From Sphingomonas lacusdianchii (GTDB lineage: Bacteria; Pseudomonadota; Alphaproteobacteria; Sphingomonadales; Sphingomonadaceae): DNA of 64,000 nt. The stretch is from contig NZ_JAKRET010000003.1 of NCBI RefSeq assembly GCF_022664395.1, positions 186,001 to 250,000 on the forward strand, in the 5' to 3' direction. The notes beneath the pieces were generated by a model, which saw nothing but the letters and a program-made list of their open reading frames with translations, ran no database searches and was not told the DNA's origin. The translations under genes and the position numbers were made by a program. Shown here in pieces: positions 41,809-52,940 of this stretch (position 1 is its first letter; every line of letters starts with the position of its first letter).

Positions 41809-43791
41809 CTAAGCCAGCAGTTTCTCCAGCGCCGGGACGGTCAGCGGCCCGGCGCACAGGAACCCCTGATAGAGCTGGCAGCCTTCGGTCGCGAGCGCGT
41901 CGCGCTGTTCGACCGTCTCGACCCCCTCGGCGATGATCGTCAGGTCGAGCGAGCGCGCCATGTCGATCACGCCGCGCACCACCACCCGGTCGCGGTGCGT
42001 GCCCACGATATCCTGCGTCATCCGCCGGTCGAGCTTCAGATAATCGAGCGGCAACGCCTTGAGATAGGCGAGGCTGGAATAGCCGGTGCCGAAATCGTCG
42101 ATCGCGACGCGGCATCCCGCCGCCCGCAGCGTCGCCAGCAGCCCCGCCGCCTCGCCCAGATCGGCGATCAGCCCGCTTTCGGTGATCTCGACCGTCAGCC
42201 GGTCGCGCGGGAAGCCGCCGGCATCGGCCCGCGCCAGCAGCGTATCGGCGAAATCGGCATGGGCGATATCCTCCGCGGTGACGTTGATCGACAGCCGCAG
42301 GTGGGACAGCGGCGCAGACCAGCCGGCGGCGATCCGCAGCGCGCGCTGCTGGACATGCCCCGACAGCGCCTCCACCAGTCCGGCCCGGGCGGCGGCGGCG
42401 AAAAGCAGTTCGGCGCCGAGTTCGCCGCGATCGGGATGGTCCCAGCGCGCCAGCGCCTCGACCCCGACGATCGCGCCGGACAGCAGATGGACCTGCGGCT
42501 GGAAGCGGATCGCGATCTCGCCGCGGTCGATCGCGCGGTGGATTTCGGTCGCCAGCGTTTCAACGTCGTCGAGGGGACGGCGGGCCTGCGCCGCGCCGGC
42601 CGTACTGCCGGGCAGGCCGCTGCCGACCCGGTGCAGCAACGCGCCCCCATCCTCCCCCACCCGCGCGACGCCGAATGCCTGTTGCAGGGTCAGCGTCACC
42701 ATCACGCTGCCGGCGACGAACGGACGCGCCAGCGCCTGTGCCAGCGCGGTGTCGAGCCCGGCATCGGCTCCGTGCGGCAACAGCACCGCGAAGTCGGCCC
42801 CGCCCAGCCGGGCCAGCGCCGCCCGCGCCACCCCGGCATCGCGCACGGCACGCTCGATCCGCCGCTCGACCGCGCGCAGCAGCGTATCGCCCGCGCCGCG
42901 CCCCTGTTGCCGGTTGACCGCATCGATCCCGGCAACGGTGAGCATCCGTACGCCCGGCCGTTCGCCGGCAAGGATGCGGCGGTCGAGCCATGCCCGCGCG
43001 CCGGTCAGGTCGCGCACCGATCCCAACGCCTCGCGCACCGCCGCACCGATATCGCCGATCCGGGCCAGCGGTTCGACCAGCGCATGCAGCCGGTGGGTGT
43101 GCGGATCGCGAGCGACATGCTGCACTACCCGCCCGACCCCCGGCAGGTCGTGGGCGAAGGCGGTGGCGGGCAGCGTATCGCGCAGCCGACGGATCGCGGT
43201 CAGCGCCGTGCGCCGCCCCGCCTGCCCGATCGTCCGCAGCGCCGCGCGCGACGAGCCGAGTTCGGGCAGGCCGGTCGCTTCCGCCAATGCCGGGGTCAGT
43301 TGCAGCGTGCCGCGTTCGCCGTCGTGCCGCCAGCCAAGCGCGGCCCCGCCCCCGACATGCGGATCGTGCCAGCCACCACCCATGCGCACGACATGGCGTT
43401 CGGCCGAGCGCACCGCCTGCAGCAGCACGTCCGCCGCGATCGGGCTGACGAGGAAATGGGTCGCACCGGCATCGTGCAGTTCGCCCAGCCGGGCGCTGTC
43501 GTTGCGCGACAGCAGCACCAGCAGCGCATCGCCATGCCCCGCGATCTGCGCCAGTTCGGCGGTGGCGGCGATCCCCTCCTCCACCGCGCCGCGCGCGTCG
43601 ATGATGGTGATCGCGGCGCCACTGGCAACGACCCGCTGGCGCAGTCCCTCCGCCCGGCGGGCGGCGACGACATGCCAGCCGCCGCGCGACAGGATCGCCG
43701 CCAGTTCGTCGCGCTGCCGGAACGACAACAGGAACAGCGCGCGCTGTCGTGCCGCATCCTCGCCGTGCCAACCGGTCATGCCCCCCGTCAT
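41809..43791 (-). CDS. Cyclic-di-GMP-related protein: receiver-like, degenerate GGDEF and EAL domains
   Basis: 660-aa signalling protein without membrane segments. An N-terminal receiver-like region (about 12-135; ALFLLSFRQRDELAAILSRG) shows no clear phospho-Asp. The GGDEF domain at about 235-395 is degenerate, reading LGGADFAVLL in place of GGDEF. The EAL domain (about 405-655) keeps the metal and catalytic residues: GVEALARWD (EAL motif), VEITESGL, AIDDFGTGYSS, LKLDRRM and IAEGVETVEQRD. It therefore looks like a phosphodiesterase whose GGDEF may only bind GTP or be structural. Target process unknown. Convergent with dadA. Confidence 0.9.
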   Translation of the reverse strand: MTGGMTGWHGEDAARQRALFLLSFRQRDELAAILSRGGWHVVAARRAEGLRQRVVASGAAITIIDARGAVEEGIAATAELAQIAGHGDALLVLLSRNDSARLGELHDAGATHFLVSPIAADVLLQAVRSAERHVVRMGGGWHDPHVGGGAALGWRHDGERGTLQLTPALAEATGLPELGSSRAALRTIGQAGRRTALTAIRRLRDTLPATAFAHDLPGVGRVVQHVARDPHTHRLHALVEPLARIGDIGAAVREALGSVRDLTGARAWLDRRILAGERPGVRMLTVAGIDAVNRQQGRGAGDTLLRAVERRIERAVRDAGVARAALARLGGADFAVLLPHGADAGLDTALAQALARPFVAGSVMVTLTLQQAFGVARVGEDGGALLHRVGSGLPGSTAGAAQARRPLDDVETLATEIHRAIDRGEIAIRFQPQVHLLSGAIVGVEALARWDHPDRGELGAELLFAAAARAGLVEALSGHVQQRALRIAAGWSAPLSHLRLSINVTAEDIAHADFADTLLARADAGGFPRDRLTVEITESGLIADLGEAAGLLATLRAAGCRVAIDDFGTGYSSLAYLKALPLDYLKLDRRMTQDIVGTHRDRVVVRGVIDMARSLDLTIIAEGVETVEQRDALATEGCQLYQGFLCAGPLTVPALEKLLA

Positions 43792-44162
43792 GGCGCGATT
43801 GTAGGTCCGGGCGGGAACGGCGGCAATGGACAGCTTGTATGGTTCGGTGGCGGACGCTGTGGGGAGAGGGTTGTGCAGACTTGGTCTTTGCGTAGCAAAG
43901 GCTTAGTCGGAGCTGGGTGAAGCGCTCGCGCAAGCGAGCGCGCGAGCCTTTGGCTCGCTCGCCCCCTCTCACAAGCGCGCTAGCCGGCGAGCTGGCAAGC
44001 TCCGCTAGCCCTCTCCCCTGCCCAGGGGAGAGGGCAGAATGGCGACCCCTGAAGTAGGTCCGCCCTTAGCCCCGCGACATTCGCACCGACATGCGCGCAT
44101 CGGCGACCGAAGGAGCGACCGCGCCTTGTCCTCCTCCGCATCCGCTCCTAACTTGGGCGACA
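43792..44162. other. 371-bp intergenic region between EAL and moaA genes
   Basis: Divergent promoters for the EAL gene and moaA, plus a cluster of hairpins at 43920-44037. No gene is supported. Confidence 0.6.
43920..44037. repeat. Cluster of small palindromes with GCGAGC/CTCTCCCC motifs
   Basis: Contains GCGCTCGCGCAAGCGAGCGC, GAGCCTTTGGCTC, CCGGCGAGCTGGCAAGCTCC and CCTCTCCCCTGCCCAGGGGA in succession. Similar in style to the CCCTCCCC family elsewhere but not a close copy. Likely a REP/BIME-like site. Confidence 0.6.
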
Positions 44163-45161
44163 ATGTCCTGCGCCCCCAACCTGATCGACGCGCATGGCCG
44201 CACCATTCGCTACCTGCGGATCTCCGTCACCGATCGCTGCGACCTGCGCTGTCGATATTGCATGGCGGAGGCGATGACCTTCCTGCCGCGCGCCAAGGTG
44301 CTGAGCCTTGAGGAAATCGCACTGATCGCCGAACGCTTCGTGGCGCGCGGGATCGACAAGATTCGCCTGTCGGGCGGCGAGCCGCTGGTGCGGCGCGGCG
44401 TCACCGAATTGTGCCAGCGGCTGGGGCGGATGGTCGGAAACGGCCTCGACGAACTGACCATGACCACCAACGCCACGCGGCTGCGCGATCATGCGCCGGC
44501 GCTGGCCGATGCCGGTATCCGGCGGATCAACGTCAGCCTCGACAGCCTCGACTCCGATACCTTCCGCTATGTGACGCGCCACGGCGATGTCGCGCAGGTG
44601 ATCGACGGCATCGCCGCCGCGCGCGAGGCGGGCATCGCGGTGAAGATCAACATGGTGGTGCTGAAAGGGCTGAACGAGGATCAGGTCGGCGACGTGCTCG
44701 ACTGGTGCGGGCGCGAGGGGCATGACCTGTCGCTGATCGAGACGATGCCGCTGGGCGCGATCGACGAGGACCGCACCGATCGTTTCGTGCCGCTGACGCG
44801 GGTGTTCGACACGCTGTCGCAGCGTTTTACCCTGACCCGCGACACGCATCGCACCGGTGGGCCGGCGCGCTATTGGCAGGTTGGCGAACATGGCAACCGG
44901 CTGGGGCTGATTTCGCCGCTGACGGCCAATTTCTGTGCCGGGTGCAACCGCATCCGGCTGACGACCGAGGGCAAGCTGTATTTGTGCCTTGGCCATGACG
45001 ACCATGTCGATCTGAAGGATGCACTGCGCACCGGCGGGCTGGCGGCGGTCGATGCGGCGCTCGACGCGGCGCTGCCACGCAAGCCTGCCGCGCATGACTT
45101 CCGGATCGAGGCGGGCGCCGCGCCGGCCGTTGCCCGCCATATGAGCGTCACCGGCGGATGA
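44163..45161 (+). CDS. moaA: GTP 3',8-cyclase MoaA (molybdopterin biosynthesis)
   Basis: Radical-SAM enzyme that starts molybdenum cofactor synthesis. The N-terminal cluster motif is VTDRCDLRCRYCMAEAM (CxxxCxxC), the C-terminal cluster cysteines are in ANFCAGCNRIRLTTEGKLYLCL, and the protein ends in the required Gly-Gly (SVTGG). ATG at 44163, 332 aa. Molybdenum-enzyme genes are not nearby. Its stop codon overlaps the nadK start (ATGA), a pairing without an obvious functional reason. Confidence 0.96.
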   Translation: MSCAPNLIDAHGRTIRYLRISVTDRCDLRCRYCMAEAMTFLPRAKVLSLEEIALIAERFVARGIDKIRLSGGEPLVRRGVTELCQRLGRMVGNGLDELTMTTNATRLRDHAPALADAGIRRINVSLDSLDSDTFRYVTRHGDVAQVIDGIAAAREAGIAVKINMVVLKGLNEDQVGDVLDWCGREGHDLSLIETMPLGAIDEDRTDRFVPLTRVFDTLSQRFTLTRDTHRTGGPARYWQVGEHGNRLGLISPLTANFCAGCNRIRLTTEGKLYLCLGHDDHVDLKDALRTGGLAAVDAALDAALPRKPAAHDFRIEAGAAPAVARHMSVTGG

Positions 45162-45925
45162 CGCGTCTTGCCCTGCTCGCATCGCCGACGGCGCAGGCGC
45201 GTGCCGCCGAGGAGACGCTGCGCGCCCGCTACGAATTCCGCGGGGTCGAGGATGCCGACCTGATCGTCGCGCTCGGCGGGGACGGCTTCCTGTTGCAGGT
45301 GCTGCACATGCTGCTGGAGCGGCGGCGGACGGTGCCGGTGTTCGGCATGAACCTCGGCACGGTCGGGTTCCTGATGAACGAATGGCGGATGGACGAGCTA
45401 GAGCGGCGATTGGGCCGGGCCAAGCCGTTCCGCGTATCGCCGCTGACCATGACCGCGACGACGATGGACGGCGAGGTCCGCGTGCTGCCGGCGATTAACG
45501 AAGTCTCGCTGCTGCGCGAGACGCGGCAGACCGCGAAGCTCGAAGTATCGGTCAACGACCGGGTGGTGATGCCCGAACTGGTGTGCGACGGCATCCTCGC
45601 CGCGACGCCCGCCGGATCGACCGCCTACAATCTGTCCGCCAACGGCCCGATCCTGCCCATGGGGTCGGCGATGCTGGCGCTGACGCCGATCAGCCCGTTC
45701 CGCCCCCGGCGCTGGCGCGGCGCGATCCTGCCCGACAAGGCGCGGATCACGTTGAAGGTGCTGGAGCCAGAAAAGCGCCCGGTATCGGCGGTCGCCGACC
45801 AGCGCGAGGTGCGCGACGTGGCGCAGGTCGACGTGGCGATCGACCGGGTGCGCGACCTGACGCTGCTGTTCGATCCCGAACATGCGCTGGACGACCGAAT
45901 CACGATGGAGCAGTTCGCGGGCTAG
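45158..45925 (+). CDS. nadK: NAD kinase
   Basis: Phosphorylates NAD+ to NADP+. 255 aa, the short bacterial form. Diagnostic motifs: LIVALGGDGFLLQVLH (GGDG), FGMNLGTVGFLMNEW, NEVSLLRETRQTAKL and DGILAATPAGSTAYNLSANGPI (catalytic and adenine-binding). Translationally coupled to moaA. Downstream is a long hairpin repeat and tRNA-Asn. Confidence 0.96.
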   Translation: MTRLALLASPTAQARAAEETLRARYEFRGVEDADLIVALGGDGFLLQVLHMLLERRRTVPVFGMNLGTVGFLMNEWRMDELERRLGRAKPFRVSPLTMTATTMDGEVRVLPAINEVSLLRETRQTAKLEVSVNDRVVMPELVCDGILAATPAGSTAYNLSANGPILPMGSAMLALTPISPFRPRRWRGAILPDKARITLKVLEPEKRPVSAVADQREVRDVAQVDVAIDRVRDLTLLFDPEHALDDRITMEQFAG

Positions 45926-46287
45926 ACTCCGGTAATTAGGTTCACACGAAGGCGCGAAGAAGAAGGTAGATTTCGCGCAGAGGCGCGGAGGCGCAGAGGG
46001 GTTGCGGCTGTAGCGAGGTCGTCCGCGCCAGCGGCTTCATTCTTCGTGGCCGCGCGAAACCTTGTCTCCCGTTCGCGGGACGTTCGCGCCGGGCGATCTC
46101 TCTGCGCCTCCGCGCCTCTGCGCGAAATCCACTTTCTGTCTCTTCGCGCCATCGCGCCTTCGCGTGAACCACCCCCCTACCACTCAAAAGCTCGGAAATC
46201 CGCCTTCGCCAGACTTTCTTCCAAAAATCCGAAAATAACCGCTTGCAAAGCCCGAATCCGCTGGTAGAGACGCGGCCTCGCAGTTGT
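45926..46287. other. 362-bp region between nadK and tRNA-Asn
   Basis: Mostly the long hairpin repeat copy 2 (45939-46170). The last ~110 bp (46175-46287) carry the promoter of the tRNA; no gene. Confidence 0.7.
45939..46170. repeat. Long hairpin repeat element, copy 2
   Basis: Ends are GGTTCAC (45939) and GTGAACC (46170); next inward, GATTTCGCGCAGAGGCGCGG is matched by its inverse near 46105-46130. Core between 46020 and 46080 has GCGCCAGCGGCTTCATTCTT, GTGGCCGCGCG and GTCTCCCGTTCGC, shared with copy 1 (10984-11160). No gene inside. Confidence 0.75.
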
Positions 46288-46362
46288 TCCCTGATAGCTC
46301 AGCGGTAGAGCTCTCGACTGTTAATCGAGCGGCCGTAGGTTCGAATCCTACTCAGGGAGCCA
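46288..46362 (+). tRNA. tRNA-Asn (anticodon GTT)
   Basis: A complete cloverleaf: acceptor stem TCCCTGA/TCAGGGA, D arm AGCTCAGCGGTAGAGCT, anticodon stem CTCGA/TCGAG with GTT at 46320-46322, T arm GTAGGTTCGAATCCTAC, discriminator G, and an encoded CCA (46360-46362). Confidence 0.97.
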
Positions 46363-46374
46363 GCGACACCCCCA

Positions 46375-46393
46375 GGAAAATCTGGAATTTTCC
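46375..46393 (+). terminator. Probable terminator after tRNA-Asn
   Basis: GGAAAAT-CTGGA-ATTTTCC: a 7-bp stem, 13 bp after the CCA end. The T run lies inside the 3' arm, and a CCCCGATCGGGG palindrome follows. Moderately convincing. Confidence 0.5.
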
Positions 46394-46489
46394 CCGATCG
46401 GGGCACCGCATTGTTACGGCAGGGTGGCGGTTGTTTCCCGCGTCCGGCTACACCCAATGGACGACGCCGGAAATGCTTCGTCACACAAT

Positions 46490-46509
46490 TGCTGAACCGG
46501 CGTTCAGCA
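46490..46509. promoter_or_regulatory. Perfect palindrome upstream of the CC0125-type lipoprotein
   Basis: TGCTGAACCGGCGTTCAGCA: 8-bp perfect arms and a CGGC centre, about 128 bp upstream of the lipoprotein start. Candidate operator or promoter element; the regulator is unknown. Confidence 0.4.
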
Positions 46510-46636
46510 TCGGGTAATCTGATGTACGCCACGCTCCGTCGTGCTGCGTCCCTGGACCCGAACCCGCGGCGGATCGTTCACTATCGCAATGGACGATCGC
46601 CATGAGTCGGTAGCCATGGCGGCATTGGAGAAACTG

Positions 46637-47248
46637 ATGTTGCTGCACCCTACCCCGCGTGCCCGCCTTCGCGCGATCGGCACGACCCTTGTCGGAGCGC
46701 TGGCCCTTGCCGCCTGCGCGACGCCGACCCCCTATCAGCCGGCATCCGGCTCCGGCTTCTATCGCAACGGCTATAGCGACCAGCAGATCGAGCCGAACCG
46801 CTATCAGGTGGCGTTCTCGGGCAACAGCCTGACCTCGCGCGAGACGGTCGAGCGCTATCTCCTGTACCGCGCGGCGCAGCTGACGCTGGAGCGCGGCTAC
46901 GACTATTTCCTGATGGCCGATCGCGACACCAATCTGCGCAGCCGCACCTATTCGACGCCGGGCGTCGGCGGGTTCGGCGGCTGGGGCGCCGGATTCGGCT
47001 GGGGCGGCTGGGGTCCGGCATGGCGCTATCGCAGCCCGGCATTCGGGTGGCGCGCATGGGACCCGTTCTGGGGCGATCCGTTCTTCGGCAACACGATGGA
47101 TATCCGCACCGTCGACAAATATGAGGCGATGGCGGAGATCGTGCTGGGCAAGGGCCCCAAGCCCGCCAACAACGTCCGCGCCTTCGACGCGCGCGCGGTG
47201 TTGCAGAGCCTCGGCCCGAGCGTGATGGAGCCTGAACCGCGGCGGTAA
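46637..47248 (+). CDS. CC0125/CC1285-family lipoprotein
   Basis: 203-aa lipoprotein. The ATG at 46637 follows GGAG, and the signal ends at a lipobox in LALAACATPTPY. The family block RYQVAFSGNSLTSRETVERY, then LLYRAAQLTLERGYDYFLMA, matches the CC0125 type. A Gly/Trp-rich middle (GVGGFGGWGAGFGWGGWGPA) and a C-terminal YEAMAEIVLGKGPKP follow. Function unknown; envelope-located, and often stress-responsive in relatives. A strong terminator follows and a palindrome lies upstream. Confidence 0.85.
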   Translation: MLLHPTPRARLRAIGTTLVGALALAACATPTPYQPASGSGFYRNGYSDQQIEPNRYQVAFSGNSLTSRETVERYLLYRAAQLTLERGYDYFLMADRDTNLRSRTYSTPGVGGFGGWGAGFGWGGWGPAWRYRSPAFGWRAWDPFWGDPFFGNTMDIRTVDKYEAMAEIVLGKGPKPANNVRAFDARAVLQSLGPSVMEPEPRR

Positions 47249-47270
47249 CGCTGCGATCGGGTGGACACAG

Positions 47271-47305
47271 AAAGGCCGCCGTTCCCATGGGGACGGCGGC
47301 CTTTT
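47271..47305 (+). terminator. Strong intrinsic terminator after the lipoprotein
   Basis: AAAGGCCGCCGT-TCCCATGGGG-ACGGCGGCCTTTT: 12-bp stem, ending in T4. The A-run on the other side makes it potentially bidirectional, also serving convergent secA. Confidence 0.88.
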
Positions 47306-47311
47306 CCATAT

Positions 47312-47393
47312 GTGGATCCCCGCGGAGGCGGGGATCCAGAGTTACAAAGCGCAGCGCCTATGGCCCTGGATCCCCGCCTGCGCGGGGATACGG
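47312..47393. repeat. Inverted repeat pair (GGATCCCCGC type)
   Basis: GTGGATCCCCGCGGAGGCGG with GGATCCAG, and CTGGATCCCCGCCTGCGCGG with GGATACGG, in inverted order. Sister of 37040-37127. Lies between the terminator and the secA stop. Confidence 0.85.
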
Positions 47394-47416
47394 CAGGATA
47401 AGGGCGGCCGGCGGCC

Positions 47417-50164
<2,748 letters not shown>

Positions 50165-50250
50165 GGGAGTTCCTTGAAGATACGGGACGCGCGCCGCATG
50201 CGGTCCGGCGGCTGCGCGACAGGAAAGGTCGGGAAAAGCGCGGGTGCGCG

Positions 50251-50553
50251 CTATTCGTGGGTGCGCAGCGTGCGCGCGCGAACCGCGATATAAGGCGCGG
50301 GCGTCAGGAACAGCGGGTGCGGTTCACCGGCAAGCGGCTGTTCGGGTCGGGCGATCGTGGCCGCCGGCGCTGCGACGATCGCCACCGCGATCTGCCCGGC
50401 CACGGCCTGTGCCGCCGCCACCTGTTGCGCATTCGCGACTCCCACGCCGGGGAGCAGGCCGGTCAGGCCCGTCAGCAGCGCGGAAAGGAACAGCAGCAAA
50501 CGCAAGCGATACGTCCAGACGGTTTGGTTTCGCGACGGGTTGCCCGGCCGCAT
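50251..50553 (-). CDS. Small putative exported protein of unknown function
   Basis: 100 aa with a plausible signal peptide ([20 protein letters not shown], cut after ANA), then an Ala/Val-rich helix ([20 protein letters not shown]). It sits between secA and argJ on the secA strand, 86 bp upstream of secA. No known family. Composition is normal for the genome, but the signal is weak, so it could be spurious. Confidence 0.45.
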   Translation of the reverse strand: MRPGNPSRNQTVWTYRLRLLLFLSALLTGLTGLLPGVGVANAQQVAAAQAVAGQIAVAIVAAPAATIARPEQPLAGEPHPLFLTPAPYIAVRARTLRTHE

Positions 50554-50714
50554 ATCGGCGAGACATAGGGAATGGCCGGCCCGGCGTCCAGCCGATGCGC
50601 GTCATTGCGCCCGCACGCAACAAAGCGTTGCAACGCCCGCGCCCATGCGTAGGAACCGTCGCATCATCACCCCCTGCCCCGTGATCGGCGCAGGCTAGAC
50701 CGGACACCGCGCCC

Positions 50715-51941
50715 ATGTCGACTGCCGTATCGCCGCTCGCCACGCCCTTTCCCGCGCTGCCCCCGATCGGGGGCGTGACGCTGCGGGTGGCGCGGGCGCG
50801 GTACAAGAGCTGGGACCGGTGCGACCTGACCTTCGCGACGCTGGCCGACGGGACGGCGGTGGCGGGGGTGCTGACCAACAGCAAATGTCCGTCGCCCGAG
50901 GTCGAATGGTGCCGCCGCGCGCTGGTGCTCGGCCGCGCGCGGGCTTTGGTAGTGAATGCCGGGAACAGCAACGCCTTTACCGGCGATCGGGGCCGCGCGG
51001 CGGTCGAGGCGATCGCGGCGCGCACCGCGCAGGCGATGGGATGCCAGCCGTCCGACGTGTTCGTCGCCTCGACCGGGGTGATCGGCGTGCCGCTGCCGAT
51101 CGACAAGGCTGAGGCCGGGCTGGACGCAGCGTTCGTCGCCGAACCGTGCAGCTGGGAAGCGGCCGCCGAGACGATCGGTACGACCGACACTTTTACCAAG
51201 GGCGCGTTCACGACCGCGAAGATCGGCGACCGGACGGTGAAGCTGGCCGGGATCATCAAGGGATCGGGCATGATCGCGCCGGACATGGCGACGATGCTGG
51301 GCTTCATCTTCACCGACGCGACGGTCGATCCGGCGTTTCTGCAAGGCGCGCTGGAGGCGGCCAATCGCCAGACCTTTTCTTGCATCACGGTCGATGGCGA
51401 CACCTCAACGAGCGACACGGTGCTGGCGTTCGCGACCGGGGCGGCGGGGGGCGAGCCGATCGCGTCGTTCGATGATGACGGGGCGGATGCGTTCGTCGCG
51501 GCGCTCCACGATTTGTGCCGGCAGTTGGCGCATCTGGTAGTCCGCGATGGCGAGGGCGCGTCGAAATTCATCGCCGTGACGGTCGAAGGCGCGGAAAGCG
51601 ATGGCAGCGCGCATCGCATCGCGATGAGCATCGCCAACTCGCCGCTGGTCAAGACCGCGATCGCGGGCGAGGACGCGAATTGGGGCCGGGTGGTGATGGC
51701 GGTCGGCAAGGCAGGCGAACCGGCCGAGCGCGACAAGCTGGCGATCCGCTTCGGCACGACGCAGGTTGCCGAAGGTGGCCTAGCGGTCGCGGGCTATGAG
51801 GAAGCCCCGGTTGCGGCGCATCTGAAGGGGCAGGAGGTCGAGATCGGGGTGAACCTGCACCTTGGCGATGGCCGCGCGACGGTGTGGACCTGCGACCTGA
51901 CGCACGGCTATATTTCGATCAACGCCGATTACCGGAGTTGA
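50715..51941 (+). CDS. argJ: Bifunctional glutamate N-acetyltransferase / N-acetylglutamate synthase
   Basis: Arginine biosynthesis: transfers acetyl from N-acetylornithine to glutamate. Ntn-like fold; self-cleavage occurs before Thr in APDMATMLGFIFTDA (the MATM Thr becomes the nucleophile). N-terminal blocks LTNSKCPSPEVEWCRRAL and VVNAGNSNAFTGDRG and the C-terminal DLTHGYISINADYRS are typical. 408 aa. It starts divergently from the small gene at 50251. Confidence 0.96.
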   Translation: MSTAVSPLATPFPALPPIGGVTLRVARARYKSWDRCDLTFATLADGTAVAGVLTNSKCPSPEVEWCRRALVLGRARALVVNAGNSNAFTGDRGRAAVEAIAARTAQAMGCQPSDVFVASTGVIGVPLPIDKAEAGLDAAFVAEPCSWEAAAETIGTTDTFTKGAFTTAKIGDRTVKLAGIIKGSGMIAPDMATMLGFIFTDATVDPAFLQGALEAANRQTFSCITVDGDTSTSDTVLAFATGAAGGEPIASFDDDGADAFVAALHDLCRQLAHLVVRDGEGASKFIAVTVEGAESDGSAHRIAMSIANSPLVKTAIAGEDANWGRVVMAVGKAGEPAERDKLAIRFGTTQVAEGGLAVAGYEEAPVAAHLKGQEVEIGVNLHLGDGRATVWTCDLTHGYISINADYRS

Positions 51942-51956
51942 TCGAAACAATAACTG

Positions 51957-52268
51957 TTAACGGGAAGCGACGATGCGTTTGTATCGCCGCACAATCTCGG
52001 CGCGGTCGGCTTCGGTAAGTGCGCCGCCATTAACCGCCTTGCGTTGTTCAACGAAATCACGAAGCTGGATCACTTGGGCGGTCCGTTGCCGTTTCATTGT
52101 CGGCGTCACATGATTGTACCCATTTAGATATGCAGCTGGGTTGAGCTCACCCGTCGGAGTTGCCGGCACCGCCCTAGCATAACGATCATTCACTGAATTC
52201 GAAAACTGTGCGAGCGCCGGTCCGGCAAGCCCGAAGCTCGCAACTGCGAAGATCATCTGTTTATACAT
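51957..52268 (-). CDS. Small exported protein of unknown function
   Basis: 103 aa from the ATG at 52268 (RBS AAGGAG). Signal peptide MYKQMIFAVASFGLAGPALA; the mature part (QFSNSVNDRYARAVPATPTG, then LTEADRAEIVRRYKRIVASR) is polar and ends in a basic helix. No family recognised. The stretch is visibly less GC-rich than its neighbours, which may mean recent acquisition. It is convergent with argJ. Confidence 0.65.
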   Translation of the reverse strand: MYKQMIFAVASFGLAGPALAQFSNSVNDRYARAVPATPTGELNPAAYLNGYNHVTPTMKRQRTAQVIQLRDFVEQRKAVNGGALTEADRAEIVRRYKRIVASR

Positions 52269-52570
52269 CAAACGCTCCTTACGCTGCTCCCCGATAAGAT
52301 CGTATCGTATATAAGATGCGTTGCGAAGCCTCATCGTCATTCAGCGACGATCGTGAATGTTCGTAATTCCGCGCAGACAGGAATCCATGACCGTGGACGT
52401 TTCGGCTGGATTGACGACGCTTGCGCATATGGACTTCCGCCTGCGCGGGAGTGGCAACAGCAGATAGGGCAGTTGCCCGGGGTACAGGGAACAGAATGTT
52501 GATCGGCTTTAGCGTCTGTCTGACAGGTTGAGGGCGGGCGCGCCGAACGCGCGCCCGCGTTTATTACAGT
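52269..52570. other. 302-bp region between the small exported protein and trxA
   Basis: Holds the probable promoter of the 51957 gene, a fragment of the CCGCCTGCGCGGG repeat near 52438, and a hairpin at 52534-52558. No gene seen. Confidence 0.6.
52534..52558 (-). terminator. Hairpin downstream of trxA
   Basis: GCGGGCGCG-CCGAACG-CGCGCCCGC, 9-bp GC-only stem. The T-rich side (GTTTATTA) is on the trxA-proximal flank of the plus strand, so as a terminator of trxA it lacks a U tract; it may act as an mRNA 3' stabiliser. Confidence 0.5.
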
Positions 52571-52894
52571 TTAGCCCAGTTCACCCTCGAGCCACGCCTT
52601 CAACTGGCTCTTCGGCCGCGCACCCAGCAGGTCGGCGACCGGCTGACCATTCTTGAACAGCTTCAGCAGCGGGATCGACTGGACGCCCATCGAACCGGCG
52701 GTGTCGGGGTTGGCCATGATGTCGACCTTGGCGATCGTCACCTTGTCGCCCAGTTCGTCGGCGATTTCCTCGAGCGCCGGGGCGATCATCTTGCACGGGC
52801 CGCACCAGTCCGCCCAGAAATCGACCAGCACCGGCTTGTCGGATTGCAGGACATCGGCGGAAAAGCTGGCGTCGGTTACGGTCTTGGTCGGCAT
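52571..52894 (-). CDS. trxA: Thioredoxin
   Basis: 107-aa disulfide reductase. The active site is in FWADWCGPCKMIAPALEEIA (WCGPCK); the cis-Pro loop is in GVQSIPLLKLFKNGQ. ATG at 52894, RBS AAGGAGA. Likely last gene of the divL-tsaE-amgK-murU-addB-addA cluster, 46 bp after addA, though a housekeeping gene like this usually also has its own promoter. It can serve as the electron donor for the methionine sulfoxide reductase at 8489. Confidence 0.97.
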   Translation of the reverse strand: MPTKTVTDASFSADVLQSDKPVLVDFWADWCGPCKMIAPALEEIADELGDKVTIAKVDIMANPDTAGSMGVQSIPLLKLFKNGQPVADLLGARPKSQLKAWLEGELG

Positions 52895-52940
52895 GGGAAT
52901 CTCCTTCTGGACCGGTATCTATGGTCACGGGGGCGGCACC

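Noticed and set aside
41578..43920. 780-codon plus-strand open frame opposite the EAL gene
   Set aside because: Runs through the dadA tail, the perfect hairpin and the antisense of a domain-rich protein; no motif of its own.
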